Part shown: positions 52,901-61,055 of the stretch, piece by piece | How positions within the stretch are numbered: the stretch's first letter is position 1 | Layout of the letters: the number at the start of each line of letters is the position of its first letter | Translations under genes and position numbers: made by a program | The notes under the pieces: generated by a model | What the model saw: only the letters and a program-made list of their open reading frames with translations | Told to the model about the DNA's origin: nothing | Database searches by the model: none | Assembly: GCF_902832885.1 (NCBI RefSeq) | Contig: NZ_CADFDK010000008.1 | Location: forward strand, 227,338 to 291,337 | Length of the DNA stretch: 64,000 nucleotides | Reading direction: 5' to 3' | Origin: Burkholderia seminalis DSM 23518 | Lineage (GTDB): Bacteria > Pseudomonadota > Gammaproteobacteria > Burkholderiales > Burkholderiaceae

Positions 52901-53543
52901 ACTTGAGCGCGACCCACAGGCCCGAGTAGCGGCTCATCGCCCAGCCGTGCAGGCCGAAATCGAGATATTCCTGCACGTTGGACGGGAACAGCACGGGCAG
53001 GCCGCACGCCTTGAAGATGTGTTCGGACTGGTGCGCGAGCGTCGACGATTTCGCCGCGTGGTCGTCGCCGGCGAGCACCAGCACGCCGCCGTGCTGCGAC
53101 GAGCCGGCCGAGTTCGCGTGCTTGAAGACGTCGCCGGTGCGGTCGACGCCCGGGCCCTTGCCGTACCACATGCCGAACACGCCGTCGTGCTTCGCGCCGG
53201 GGTACAGGTTCACCTGCTGCGAGCCCCATACGGCGGTGGCGGCGAGATCTTCGTTGAGGCCGGGCTGGAAGACGATCTGGTGGGCCGCCAGATGCTGCTT
53301 GGCTTTCCAGAGCGACAGATCGAGGCCGCCGAGCGGCGAGCCGCGGTAGCCGGAGATGAAGCCGGCCGTATTGAGACCGGCGGCGCGGTCGCGTTCCTGC
53401 TGGAGCATCGGCAGGCGCACGAGGGCCTGGATGCCGCTCATGTACGCGCGACCGCGCTCGAGTGTGTATTTGTCGTCAAGCGTGACGGACTTCAGCGCGG
53501 CTTCTAGCGACGCGCGTTGGTCTGCGTCTAGCGGGGCATTCAT
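49953..53543 (-). CDS. Fused indolepyruvate ferredoxin oxidoreductase (IorAB-type)
   Basis: A single protein of 1196 residues that joins the alpha and beta parts of archaeal indolepyruvate:ferredoxin oxidoreductase. It contains a TPP-dependent pyrimidine-binding and PP-binding portion (for example MDRSTSTFSQMGGEGVPW), a 4Fe-4S ferredoxin-like motif (CEGCGDCSVQSNC with further Cys) near residue 650, a C-terminal gamma-type domain (VLVTGVGGTGVVTIGALLG), and a C-terminal helical extension. The reaction is CoA-dependent oxidative decarboxylation of arylpyruvates to arylacetyl-CoA. The PP/gamma fusion is the usual proteobacterial form. Adjacent to hppD and upstream of paa genes. Single gene. Confidence 0.92.
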   Translation of the reverse strand: MNAPLDADQRASLEAALKSVTLDDKYTLERGRAYMSGIQALVRLPMLQQERDRAAGLNTAGFISGYRGSPLGGLDLSLWKAKQHLAAHQIVFQPGLNEDLAATAVWGSQQVNLYPGAKHDGVFGMWYGKGPGVDRTGDVFKHANSAGSSQHGGVLVLAGDDHAAKSSTLAHQSEHIFKACGLPVLFPSNVQEYLDFGLHGWAMSRYSGLWVALKCVTDVVESSASVDIDPHRTEIVLPTDFILPEGGLNIRWPDPPLVQEARLLDYKWYAALAYVRANKLDRIEIDSPNARFGIMTGGKAYLDVRQALTDLGLDDDTCARIGIRLYKVGCVWPLEAQGAQAFARGLDEILVVEEKRQILEYAIKEELYNWPDGQRPRVFGKFDEKDGAGGEWSVPMGNWLLPAHYELSPAIIAKAIATRLEKFELPSDVRARIAARLAVINAKEMALAKPHVQTERKPWFCSGCPHNTSTNVPEGSRAIAGIGCHYMTVWMDRSTSTFSQMGGEGVPWIGQAPFTDEKHVFANLGDGTYFHSGLLAVRAAISSKANITYKILYNDAVAMTGGQPVDGVLTVPQITHQLASEGAKKIVIVTDEPEKYDSQKALLAPGVTVHHRDQLDDVQRELREIEGTTILIYDQTCATEKRRRRKRGTYPDPAKRVVINDAVCEGCGDCSVQSNCLSVEPLETEFGTKRQINQSSCNKDFSCVKGFCPSFVTVEGGQLKKPKAVSVDGNALPPIPEPTLPEIDRAYGVLVTGVGGTGVVTIGALLGMAAHLENKGVTVLDVTGLAQKGGAVMSHVQISHAPTDIHATRIAMGEADLVIGCDAIVTAGDECTSRMRHDTTRVVVNSAQTPTAEFIKNPNWAFPGLSAENDIRAAAGAAVDFIDANRFAVALLGDAIYTNPFVLGYAWQKGWLPLTLASLERAIELNAVSVEKNRAAFDWGRRAAYDLASVKQAAAGDARPAQGATVIALHTKKAVDALIAKRVEFLTAYQDAAYASRYAAFVDKVRAAERALADGDTVQEQLTEAVARNLFKLMAYKDEYEVARLQSDPAFLARLSAQFEGDWKLKFHLAPPLFAKTDAHGHLVKKAYGPWMMSAFRLLAKAKFLRGTGLDPFGRTEERRTERALIGEYEALIGEVLGKLNAANRPLALELAALPDGIRGYGHVKENNLRAVRRKWDTLLTKWRSPAGGQSHQQVA

Positions 53544-53884
53544 TAACTGTCTCCTCCACCCGGTCTGGGATCACCAAAACTTCGGTTGCGTCGGCATCTT
53601 TTGGATGCGTCGGCAGTGGCCGGCATGTTCGCCGGTTTTAAGCGATGGTAGCACTGGGGCAAACCCGCCGCCCATCGGTTCGAATGCGGTTGGAAGGCAG
53701 GTGGAATGGCGGCGGCGCACCGAAAAAAGGGGCGTGATGATGCGTTACATCATGTAAAAGCATGTAAAGCCGCGTCCATCTGCGAGCAAATGCCGTTAAT
53801 CTTGTCGGCCTGCCGGAGGTGCCCGGTCGCGTTGGCTCGTTTCGACGCAATCGGGGAGGCGCCGGCAGTTTTACAGGAGGTGCA
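53544..53884. promoter_or_regulatory. Region upstream of the oxidoreductase gene, with repeated TGTAAA
   Basis: About 341 bases without a gene. A tight cluster at 53735-53770 contains ATGATG-CGTTA-CATCAT (53737-53753), TTACAT-C-ATGTAA (53745-53757) and a second ATGTAA at 53762-53767. TGTAAA repeats resemble half sites bound by TyrR/PhhR-type regulators of aromatic amino-acid genes, though the classical TGTAAA-N6-TTTACA spacing is not met. It lies ~200 bases before the oxidoreductase start. Confidence 0.45.
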
Positions 53885-54079
53885 ATGAACACACGTCATA
53901 TCCAGAGTTTCCTGATCGTGTCCGCCGCGTTTTTCGCGATGACCGGCCCGGTGCGCGCGCAAGGCGCGAGCGCACTGGCGGCAGCCGGCGCGCAGATGCG
54001 TCAGATCGTGCCGGCCCAGGACGCCGCCGCGCAGCCGTCGGCCGAGCGCGCCGTCGAGTCGAAGGCGAACGCGCGTTGA
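53885..54079 (+). CDS. Small secreted Ala-rich protein
   Basis: Short gene of 64 residues: a signal peptide (residues 1-25, ending VRA before QGASA) and a ~39-residue Ala/Gln-rich mature part ending KANAR. Function unknown. AGGAGGTG, a near-perfect ribosome-binding site, precedes ATG 53885 and a strong terminator follows. Together with its own upstream region these support a real gene despite the small size. Confidence 0.7.
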   Translation: MNTRHIQSFLIVSAAFFAMTGPVRAQGASALAAAGAQMRQIVPAQDAAAQPSAERAVESKANAR

Positions 54080-54117
54080 TCCGGTCGCGCGGCCGGCAGG
54101 CCGCGCCGGAATGAGAG

Positions 54118-54150
54118 AAGGGCGGGAATCCTCGGATTCCCGCCCTTTTT
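54118..54150. terminator. Bidirectional terminator between the small secreted protein gene and hppD
   Basis: AAGGGCGGGAATC and GATTCCCGCCCTT form a 13-bp stem with a CTCG loop, followed by TTTTTC. Confidence 0.9.
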
Positions 54151-54211
54151 CTTTGCGCCGCCGGATCGTGCGGCCGGCCCGGTTGCCCGAGGCCGCCGCT
54201 TGCCGAGTGCG

Positions 54212-55309
54212 TCAGGCCTTGTCCTGCACGACGCCGCGGCGGATCTGGTCGAGTTCGATCGACTCGAACAGCGCCTTGAAGTTGCCTTCGCCGAAGCCCT
54301 GGTTGCCCTTGCGCTGGATGATCTCGAAGAAGATCGGCCCGATCTGGTTCTCGGTGAAGATCTGCAGCAGCAGGTCGTCGCGCGCGCCGTCGATCAGGAT
54401 CTTGCGCTTCTTCAGTTCGTCCAGCGATTCGCCGTGGTTCGGCACGCGGCGGTCGACCAGCTCGTAATACGTGTCGATCGTGTCGAGCAGTTTCACTTCC
54501 TTGCTGCGCAGGCCGTCGACCGCCTGGTAGATGTCGCTCGCGCCGAGCGCGATGTGCTGGATCCCTTCGCCGTGGTACGCGTCCAGGTATTCCTGGATCT
54601 GGCCGGCCGTTTCCGAGCCTTCCTCGTTGATCGGGATGCGGATCTTGCCGCACGGCGACGTCATCGCCTTCGACTTCACGCCCGTCACCTTGCCTTCGAT
54701 GTCGAAGTAACGCACTTCGCGGAAGTTGAACAGGCGCTCGTAGAACTCGGCCCATTCCTGCATGCGGCCGCGGTGCACGTTGTGCGTCAGGTGGTCGATG
54801 TAGGTCAGGCCGTGGCCGACCGGGTTCGGGTTCGCGCCGGCGATCGGCTCGAAGTCGACGTCATAGATGCTGATGTCGCCGATCGCGCCCGGCTGCGCGC
54901 CGTTCTTGCCGCGCCAGCGGTCGACGAAATAGATCAGCGAATCGCCGATGCCCTTGATCGCCGGGATGTTCAGCTCCATCGGGCCCGTCTTGTTGTCGAA
55001 GCCCCACGCGCCGAGGTCGAGCGCGCGCTGGTACGCCTTCGCGGCGTCCTGCACGCGGAATGCGATCGCGCAGATCGACGGGCCGTGCAGGCGCGCGAAG
55101 CGTTGCGCGAACGAGTCGGGTTCGGCGTTGATGATGAAGTTGATGTCGCCCTGGCGGTACACCGTCACGTCCTTGTGGCGGTGGCGTGCGATCGCGGTGA
55201 AACCCATCCGCTCGAACAGTTGTCCGAGCGCTTTCGGGTCCGGCGCCGTGTATTCGATGAATTCGAAGCCGTCGGTGCCGACGGGGTTGTCCCAGTTGGG
55301 GATCTGCAT
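54212..55309 (-). CDS. hppD: 4-hydroxyphenylpyruvate dioxygenase
   Basis: Non-heme iron dioxygenase of tyrosine catabolism, making homogentisate from 4-hydroxyphenylpyruvate; 365 residues. The iron ligands can be placed at His173 (TYIDHLTHNV), His252 (GIQHIALGA) and Glu329 (FFEIIQR), in the two-domain vicinal-oxygen-chelate fold. ATG 55309 was chosen over an upstream ATG 108 bases earlier, which would add residues lacking family similarity. It is divergent from an Lrp/AsnC regulator that probably controls it. The homogentisate genes hmgA and fahA are not in the window. Confidence 0.95.
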   Translation of the reverse strand: MQIPNWDNPVGTDGFEFIEYTAPDPKALGQLFERMGFTAIARHRHKDVTVYRQGDINFIINAEPDSFAQRFARLHGPSICAIAFRVQDAAKAYQRALDLGAWGFDNKTGPMELNIPAIKGIGDSLIYFVDRWRGKNGAQPGAIGDISIYDVDFEPIAGANPNPVGHGLTYIDHLTHNVHRGRMQEWAEFYERLFNFREVRYFDIEGKVTGVKSKAMTSPCGKIRIPINEEGSETAGQIQEYLDAYHGEGIQHIALGASDIYQAVDGLRSKEVKLLDTIDTYYELVDRRVPNHGESLDELKKRKILIDGARDDLLLQIFTENQIGPIFFEIIQRKGNQGFGEGNFKALFESIELDQIRRGVVQDKA

Positions 55310-55523
55310 GTCGTGTCTCCTGTGCGGGGCGGTCGGCCCGGGGCGACGTCCGCCTGCCTGGCCTGGTTCGATGTCGACGGCCGCACATGCCCGGGCGTGC
55401 GCGGCGAATCGATACATGCGACAGAGTGTAGCGGGCGGGCACGAGCGGAAACTTGCGAACTTAATCGCCGCTCCCTACGATGACGCAATTTCCAGCCTTG
55501 AAACAATCATTGGAGGGCAGAAG

Positions 55524-56048
55524 ATGGCGCAAGCCGAACTGGATGCCATCGACCGGCGGATTCTCGCGATTCTTCAGGAGAACGGGCGCCTGTCGAACCA
55601 GGAGATCGCCGAGCGCGTGAACCTGTCGCCGAGCCCGTGCCTGCGGCGGATCCGGCGGCTCGAGGAGATCGGCGTGATCACCGGTTATGTCGCGCTGCTG
55701 AACCCGCAGAAGCTCGGGCTCGACCTGCTCGCGTACGTGAGCGTGCGGCTCGAGAAGCGCGGCGGCCTGGCGCCGATGCGGGTCGACGAGACGTCGGCGC
55801 GCGCGGGCGCGACCCATGCGGAGCTGTTCCGCGCGGCCGTGCAGACCTGGCCGGAAGTGGTCGCGTGCCATGCGATGACGGGGGACATGGATTACCTGCT
55901 GCGCGTGCAGGTGGAGGACATGGCGCATTTCTCCCGCTTCGTGCAGGAGCACTTGCTGCATCACCCGTCGGTGATCGACGTGAAGACGAGTTTTTCGCTC
56001 GAATGCTTCAAGGAGACGACGGCGTTGCCGATTCGCTCGGTGCGCTAG
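55524..56048 (+). CDS. Lrp/AsnC family regulator, probably of hppD
   Basis: Feast/famine regulator of 174 residues: winged helix-turn-helix with NQEIAERVNLSPSPCLRRIRRLE, then an RAM domain (VEDMAHFSRFVQEHLLHHPSVIDVKTS). Residues ~86-110 (MRVDETSARAGATHAELFR) are an insertion compared with most Lrp proteins. GGAGGGCAGA precedes ATG 55524. The 214-base divergent spacer with hppD has the usual organisation of a regulator and its target; I infer control of tyrosine degradation. Confidence 0.9.
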   Translation: MAQAELDAIDRRILAILQENGRLSNQEIAERVNLSPSPCLRRIRRLEEIGVITGYVALLNPQKLGLDLLAYVSVRLEKRGGLAPMRVDETSARAGATHAELFRAAVQTWPEVVACHAMTGDMDYLLRVQVEDMAHFSRFVQEHLLHHPSVIDVKTSFSLECFKETTALPIRSVR

Positions 56049-56103
56049 TGTGGAGGGAAGGGCGGGAACCGGGCGCGCCGCTGGCGCACCCGGCCGGCCG
56101 ATG

Positions 56104-56751
56104 TCAGGCCGTCAGTGCGGCGGGCATCAGCGATTCGATGAACTTCGTCGTGCGGCGCGCCTGGCGCTTCATCGCGTAGTCGAACACCGCAGCCTGTTCC
56201 TGCAGCATCTCGGCGATGATCGTCGAGTGGTCGGCCGGCGGCAGCGACAGGTACGCATCGGCTTCGCCGTACGCGTACTCGATTCGCATCCCGGACTTCT
56301 TCGCGATGTGCATCATCGTCGCGTTACGCGACAGGCAATGCATGTACAGCATCGTCACGTGCGTATTGCGGCTGCGGATCGCCGCGCGCTCGAACAGCTT
56401 CGAGCCGACGCCGCGGCCGCGTGCGCTTTCGAGCACCGACACGCCGAATTCGGCCGTGCGCTTGTCGCCCTCGGCCGGCAGGTAGGCCAGGTGGCCGACG
56501 CCGATCAGTTCGAGGTCGTGGTCGAACACGCCGAACACGGTGTCGCGACCGAAGTCGATCGTGCGGACATAGTTCTCGATCACGTGGTCGGGCACCATCT
56601 GGCCGAAGCGCAGCAGGCGGTCCTCTTCGCCGAGCGAGAGAAAGTGGGTGAGCATCTGCTCACGGTCTTTGGAAGCCAGTTCCCTGACGAGAACCGGCGC
56701 ACTGCCGACCGTGCCGGCGACTGCGGCGGGGCCGTTGAATTGCGTGTTCAT
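56104..56751 (-). CDS. GNAT family N-acetyltransferase
   Basis: Acetyl-CoA-dependent transferase fold, 215 residues. Motif A with the CoA-pyrophosphate loop is ESARGRGVGSKLFERA, preceded by the beta strands VGHLAYLPAEGDKRTAEFGVSV. The C-terminal ~55 residues (DHSTIIAEMLQEQAAVFDYAMKR) are an added helical segment. ATG 56751 with GAGGAA upstream was chosen. Substrate unknown. The 235-base upstream region (56752-56986) is A/T-rich, with short T tracts, but no defined operator was seen. Confidence 0.88.
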   Translation of the reverse strand: MNTQFNGPAAVAGTVGSAPVLVRELASKDREQMLTHFLSLGEEDRLLRFGQMVPDHVIENYVRTIDFGRDTVFGVFDHDLELIGVGHLAYLPAEGDKRTAEFGVSVLESARGRGVGSKLFERAAIRSRNTHVTMLYMHCLSRNATMMHIAKKSGMRIEYAYGEADAYLSLPPADHSTIIAEMLQEQAAVFDYAMKRQARRTTKFIESLMPAALTA

Positions 56752-56986
56752 CGTGGGTTCCTCAGTGTGTGGCTGCACAAGCGGGTTGTGCAATGCAACA
56801 GCATTTTACCCGACAGGGGTTGGGGAAAACCCGTATTTGACGTTGTTTGTGCCGAGGAGAAATTCTAAACCCGCTTAGTTCATTTACTATCTATCTGATT
56901 TTTAACGGATTTAAAATTCATCATATGAAACGCGCGACGGGCGATCGCAGTGTACCCGTCACGCAACGCATGCTGCTGCGCGGCAA

Positions 56987-57592
56987 TCAGGCCGCCGTCG
57001 ACAGCCCGCGTTCGATCAGGTCGATCACCTGCTCCGCGAAGTCGCGATAGCCGAGGCGGCCGCCCGGCTTCAGCCACGTGAACGTCCAGTTGATCATTCC
57101 GAACACCATCATCGTCACCGATGTCTGGTTTTCCTTCGAGATGCGGTCCGGGTACGCGCGGGCGAGCTGCCGCGTGAATGCCGCGACGATGTCGCGCTGG
57201 CGGTCGAGCACGATTTCGCGCTGCGCGTCCTCGAGATACTTCACGTCGTTGAGCAGCGCGACGTGTCGGCTGTGCGACGTCTCGTATTCGGCGAGGAACG
57301 CGCGCACGAGCTCGGCGAACGCGTCGCGTTCGCTCAGGCCGCGCCGCTGGCTCGCGCCTTCGACCTCGGCGATGATCAGCATCAGCCGTTTGGTATAGCG
57401 GTCGAGCAGGTCGAACAGGATCGCTTCCTTGCTCTCGTAATAGTGATAGAGGCGTGCCTTCGACGTGCCGCTCGCGGTCGCGAGATCGGACATCGACGTG
57501 CTCGGATAGCTCGTCTGCGCGAATTTCTCGGCGGCCAGATCGAGGATCTGTTCGCGCTGGGATTCGTGGTCGGGCGCTCGGGTACGGGCCAT
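56987..57592 (-). CDS. paaR: TetR family regulator, probable PaaR
   Basis: Repressor-type protein of 201 residues. The N-terminal helix-turn-helix is SMSDLATASGTSKARLYHYYESKEAILFDLL, and the C-terminal ligand domain follows. In Burkholderia the repressor of the paa genes is, as I remember it, a TetR protein encoded close to paaABCDE, next to a DUF1835 gene. That is the arrangement here. The paaA promoter holds a perfect 16-bp palindrome of the kind bound by TetR proteins, which supports the call. PaaR from other bacteria responds to phenylacetyl-CoA. Confidence 0.75.
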   Translation of the reverse strand: MARTRAPDHESQREQILDLAAEKFAQTSYPSTSMSDLATASGTSKARLYHYYESKEAILFDLLDRYTKRLMLIIAEVEGASQRRGLSERDAFAELVRAFLAEYETSHSRHVALLNDVKYLEDAQREIVLDRQRDIVAAFTRQLARAYPDRISKENQTSVTMMVFGMINWTFTWLKPGGRLGYRDFAEQVIDLIERGLSTAA

Positions 57593-57608
57593 GGTCGAAT
57601 GGGGAAGA

Positions 57609-58433
57609 TTAGCGGTGCGCGAAAGCCGCGCGGGCCGCGCGCACCTGCGTGGAAGAGAGGGCGTCGGGCGCGTCGTCCTGCAACTCGAGCCGGCCGGCTG
57701 CCGCCAGTGCGCGGCAGCGCCACCAGGCGATCGAATCGCTGACGAACAGCCCGCCGCGGTCGGCGGCGGCCATGATGCTGCCGACGAGGCGCCGCGCGGG
57801 CAGCCAGTCGGTTTCGGCGTGCGAGACGATCAGCGCGTCGAGATCGGCATAGTAGCCGCTCTTGATCGTGTTGCTGACCCAGTAGCGCAGTTCGGCGTTC
57901 AGGTGTTTCGCCTCCTGCCATTCGAGTGCGAGGCGGCCGATGCGCAGCACCGAGACCGGCGCGGCCGCCGGGCGTTTGCGCGCCAGTTCCGCGGGCGAGA
58001 ACATCCCGGTCGAGCATGCCTGGTCGGTGCGCGACAGCGCCCTGCGCTGCGCCGGGTCGAAATCGGCGGCCGACAGCCGTACCTCGTTCAGGCGCTGCGG
58101 CACGTTGCGCAGGTGGTAGGCGACGCGGCGCAGCAGCAGCTTGTCGCCGACGCTCGGCGCGTGCCATACGACCACCTGGCCCGTGTCCATCGCGAGTTGG
58201 TCGAGACGCGCGAATTCGCCCTCGATTTCCGCGTTCCAGTCGGGGATCTGGTCGCCGAGCACGTCGTGCCAGAAGGCGGCGCGCGTGTCGGGCGTCTCGT
58301 CGGCGCCCTTGAGTGGTCCGACGCCGAGATCGTCGAGCAAACCGACGACGTGCTCGTCGCGCCCGGCTTGCGCGAGTGCCTCGCGCAGCGACGCGGCGGC
58401 GGTGCCGCCCTGAATCACATGAATGGTACTCAT
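57609..58433 (-). CDS. DUF1835 domain-containing protein
   Basis: Protein of 274 residues. The N-terminal ~110 residues match DUF1835 (IHVIQGGTAAASLREALAQAG, DDLGVGPLKG, VVVWHAPSVGDKLLLRRVAYHL); the C-terminal ~100 residues probably belong to the DUF3658 family often paired with it. The function is unknown. It is 16 bases upstream (transcriptionally) of the TetR gene, so the two are likely co-transcribed, and downstream of the paa operon, separated from paaE by a terminator. Confidence 0.8.
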   Translation of the reverse strand: MSTIHVIQGGTAAASLREALAQAGRDEHVVGLLDDLGVGPLKGADETPDTRAAFWHDVLGDQIPDWNAEIEGEFARLDQLAMDTGQVVVWHAPSVGDKLLLRRVAYHLRNVPQRLNEVRLSAADFDPAQRRALSRTDQACSTGMFSPAELARKRPAAAPVSVLRIGRLALEWQEAKHLNAELRYWVSNTIKSGYYADLDALIVSHAETDWLPARRLVGSIMAAADRGGLFVSDSIAWWRCRALAAAGRLELQDDAPDALSSTQVRAARAAFAHR

Positions 58434-58451
58434 CGGCCTGTCGTCAACAAA

Positions 58452-58499
58452 AGAAAACCGCCGGCCGGGCGGACGTTGTGATGTCCAGCCGGCCGGCGG
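58452..58499 (-). terminator. Terminator of the paaABCDE operon
   Basis: On the minus strand CCGCCGGCCGG (58499-58489) pairs with CCGGCCGGCGG (58468-58458) across a 20-base loop and is followed by TTTTCTTTTG. Confidence 0.75.
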
Positions 58500-58561
58500 C
58501 CCCTAGTGTAAGCGAGATGTGTGACGGCGAGAAACCGCCCGGCGCCGCGGCGCAATGCCGC

Positions 58562-59650
58562 TCAACGCTCGTCGTAGCTCACGACGACCTTGTCGCTGAT
58601 CGGGTGGCACTGGCACGTGAGCACGAAACCGTCCTTCACTTCGTGCTCCTCGAGCGTGTAGTTCTTCTCCATGCGCACCTCGCCTTCGATCACCTTCGCG
58701 CGGCACGTGCAGCACACGCCGCCCTTGCACGCGTACGGCAGCGCGAGGCCCGCGCGCAGGCCGACATCCAGCAGGCTCACGCCTTCGTACGGCAGGCGCA
58801 GCTTGCGCTTCTTGCCGTCGAGCACGATTTCGAGGTCGGCGGCCGGCGTCTGCTCGGTGATTTCGACGGCCGGTGCGCCGGCTTGCGGCAGCGGCGTGCC
58901 GAAGCGCTCGACATGCACCTTCGCCTGCGGCACGCCGGCCGCCTTCAGCGCGGCTTCCGCCGCGTCCATCATCGGCGCCGGGCCGCAGATGAACGCTTCG
59001 TCGATTGCGTCGGCGGGCGTCAGCGTGCGGAGGAATTCCGCGCATTTCGCCTGGTCGAGCACGCCGTTGAACAGCTCCACGTCCTGCAGGTCGTCCGACA
59101 GCACGTGATAGAGGACGAAGCGGTTCATGTAGCGGTTCTTCAGGTCCTCGAGCTCCTCCGCGAACATGATCGCGTCGACGCTGCGGTTCCCGTAGATCAG
59201 TGTGAAGGTGCTGCGCGGCTCGAGTTCGAGCGTCGTCTTCACGATCGCGAGCACCGGCGTGATCCCCGAGCCGCCGGAAAACGCGACGTACTGCTTGCCG
59301 TGGTCGGCGTTCAGGTGCGTGAAGAAGCGGCCGTCCGGCGTCATCACGTCGATCGTGTGGCCGGGTTTCAGCGTGTCGAACGCGAAGTTCGAGAAGCGGC
59401 CGCCGCGCACGCGCTTGATGCCGATGCGCAGTTCGCCGTCGCGGTCGTAATCCGTCGTGCCGACGCAGATCGAATACGAGCGGCGCGTTTCCTCGCCGTC
59501 GATGTGGGTCTTCAGCGTGACGAACTGGCCCTGCGTGAAGCGGTACGCGTCGCGCAGCTCGGGCGGCACGTCGAACGAGACGGTGACGGCGTCGGCGGTC
59601 TCGGGCCGCACGTCGCGGATACGCAGCGGATGAAATTGCGGGGTCGCCAT
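58562..59650 (-). CDS. paaE: Phenylacetyl-CoA epoxidase reductase subunit PaaE
   Basis: Electron-transfer subunit, 362 residues. N-terminal FAD domain (RRSYSICVG), NAD(P) domain (YVAFSGGSGITPVLAIV, FICGPAPMMDAAEAAL), and a C-terminal plant-type 2Fe-2S ferredoxin (YACKGGVCCTC...LTCQCHP). It passes electrons from NADPH to the PaaA di-iron site. The start ATG lies two bases after the stop of paaD. Last gene of the operon, followed by a terminator. Confidence 0.95.
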   Translation of the reverse strand: MATPQFHPLRIRDVRPETADAVTVSFDVPPELRDAYRFTQGQFVTLKTHIDGEETRRSYSICVGTTDYDRDGELRIGIKRVRGGRFSNFAFDTLKPGHTIDVMTPDGRFFTHLNADHGKQYVAFSGGSGITPVLAIVKTTLELEPRSTFTLIYGNRSVDAIMFAEELEDLKNRYMNRFVLYHVLSDDLQDVELFNGVLDQAKCAEFLRTLTPADAIDEAFICGPAPMMDAAEAALKAAGVPQAKVHVERFGTPLPQAGAPAVEITEQTPAADLEIVLDGKKRKLRLPYEGVSLLDVGLRAGLALPYACKGGVCCTCRAKVIEGEVRMEKNYTLEEHEVKDGFVLTCQCHPISDKVVVSYDER

Positions 59651-59652
59651 AT

Positions 59653-60216
59653 TCAGTAGGGTTTGAAGTAGTCGAAGGGTTCGCGGCAGTCGACGCAGCG
59701 ATACAGCGCCTTGCAGGCCGTGGACGCGAATTGCGCGAGACGCTCGGTGCGGGCGGAGCCGCAGCGCGGGCAGGCGGGCGCCGCGACCGGCCGCGGCACG
59801 AAGCGCACGACGTTTTCCCGTGGCGCGGCGCTGCCGCACTGGCCGACCGGCGGCGCGATGCCGTACGCGCGCAGCTTGTCGCGCGCCTCCTGCGTGATCC
59901 AGTCGGTCGTCCACGCGGGCGCGAGCACCGTCTCGATCCGGTGCGGCGGCAGGTCGGCGGCCTGCAGCGCGGCGGCGATGTCCTCGGCGATCTGCGACAT
60001 GGCCGGGCAGCCCGAGTAGGTCGGCGTGATCACGACCTCGAGCTGGCCGTCGTCCGCGCGGCGGACGTCGCGCAGGATGCCGAGTTCGCGGATCGACACG
60101 ACCGGAATCTCGGGATCGGGCACGGCTTCCAGCACGTCCCACGCGCGGGCGAGCAGCGGATCGTCGTGGCGCGCGGCGGGTGTGGCGTGGGAGGGGGCAG
60201 CGGTCTGGACGGACAT
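59653..60216 (-). CDS. paaD: Phenylacetyl-CoA epoxidase subunit/maturation factor PaaD
   Basis: Protein of 187 residues with a MIP18/DUF59-like domain (DPEIPVVSIRELGILRDV, YSGCPAM) and a C-terminal zinc ribbon (CPRCG...CVDC). It is thought to help assemble the iron-sulfur or di-iron cofactor of the epoxidase. Located between paaC and paaE, in the conserved operon order. Confidence 0.93.
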   Translation of the reverse strand: MSVQTAAPSHATPAARHDDPLLARAWDVLEAVPDPEIPVVSIRELGILRDVRRADDGQLEVVITPTYSGCPAMSQIAEDIAAALQAADLPPHRIETVLAPAWTTDWITQEARDKLRAYGIAPPVGQCGSAAPRENVVRFVPRPVAAPACPRCGSARTERLAQFASTACKALYRCVDCREPFDYFKPY

Positions 60217-60241
60217 CGTCGGGCTCCGTGGCGTTGGCCGG

Positions 60242-61045
60242 TTACCAGGTCGCGCCGGGATGCTGGCGCGCGAGGCTCTGCATTTCGGCGAGCAGGTAGC
60301 CCATGTGCTCCGAGTGCTCGCCCTGCTTGCCGGTCGTCACGTGCTTCACGGGCGCCGGCAGCGCGAGCGTCGCCTCGGCGAGCGCATCGTCCACGTCCGC
60401 GCGCCACGCGGCTTCGAGCGCGGCCGGCGCCGGGCCGATGCCCGAAGCGGCGATCGCGTTGTCGATCGCATCGGCCGCGAAGCATTCGCGCGTGTACGGC
60501 ATCAGGTAGTCGAGCGCATCCTGCGCGCGGCGATGCGATGCGTCGGTGCCGTCGCCGAGGCGCACGAGCCACTCGCGGGCGTGCTGCACGTGATAGCGGG
60601 TTTCCTTCACCGATTTCGCGGCGATCGCGGCGAGCTGCGTGTCGGTCGACGTTTCCAGTGCGCTCCATACGTGCAGCATCAATGCCGCGTACAGGAAGTT
60701 GCGCACGATCGTCACCGCATAGTCCTTGTCGGCGTGCGCGGTGCCGGAGACCGGGCCGTAGTGCGGCAGCTCGGCGAGCGTGAAGTTCGCGAATTCGCGC
60801 TCGGTACGGAAGTACGCGTAGTCGTCCTCGGTCTTCGTCGTGCCGTTGAGCTGGCGCTCGAGCTCGGCCGCGTGCATATACAGCATGCGCGCCTGGCCGA
60901 TGAGGTCGAGGCTCATGTTGGTGAGCGCGATGTCTTCCTCGAGGATCGGGCCGTGGCCGCACCATTCGGCGTTGCGCTGACCGAGGATCAGCGCGTTGTC
61001 CGCGAGGCGCAGCACGTAGGAGAGGTGTTCGGGCGTGATCGTCAT
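60242..61045 (-). CDS. paaC: Phenylacetyl-CoA epoxidase structural subunit PaaC
   Basis: Ferritin-like subunit of 267 residues that forms the heterodimer with PaaA but lacks a functional di-iron site. Motifs: YVLRLADNALILGQRNAEWCGHGP, NMSLDLIGQARMLY, KETRYHVQHAREWLVRLGDGT. Ten bases after paaB. Confidence 0.93.
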   Translation of the reverse strand: MTITPEHLSYVLRLADNALILGQRNAEWCGHGPILEEDIALTNMSLDLIGQARMLYMHAAELERQLNGTTKTEDDYAYFRTEREFANFTLAELPHYGPVSGTAHADKDYAVTIVRNFLYAALMLHVWSALETSTDTQLAAIAAKSVKETRYHVQHAREWLVRLGDGTDASHRRAQDALDYLMPYTRECFAADAIDNAIAASGIGPAPAALEAAWRADVDDALAEATLALPAPVKHVTTGKQGEHSEHMGYLLAEMQSLARQHPGATW

Positions 61046-61055
61046 GGCGCGGGCG

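Noticed and set aside
49968-53507. Very long open frame (1179 codons) on the plus strand antisense to the indolepyruvate oxidoreductase gene
   Set aside because: Arg/Ala/His/Asp-rich translation without any recognisable domain; it is the mirror of a GC-biased codon pattern and the opposite strand encodes an obvious enzyme.
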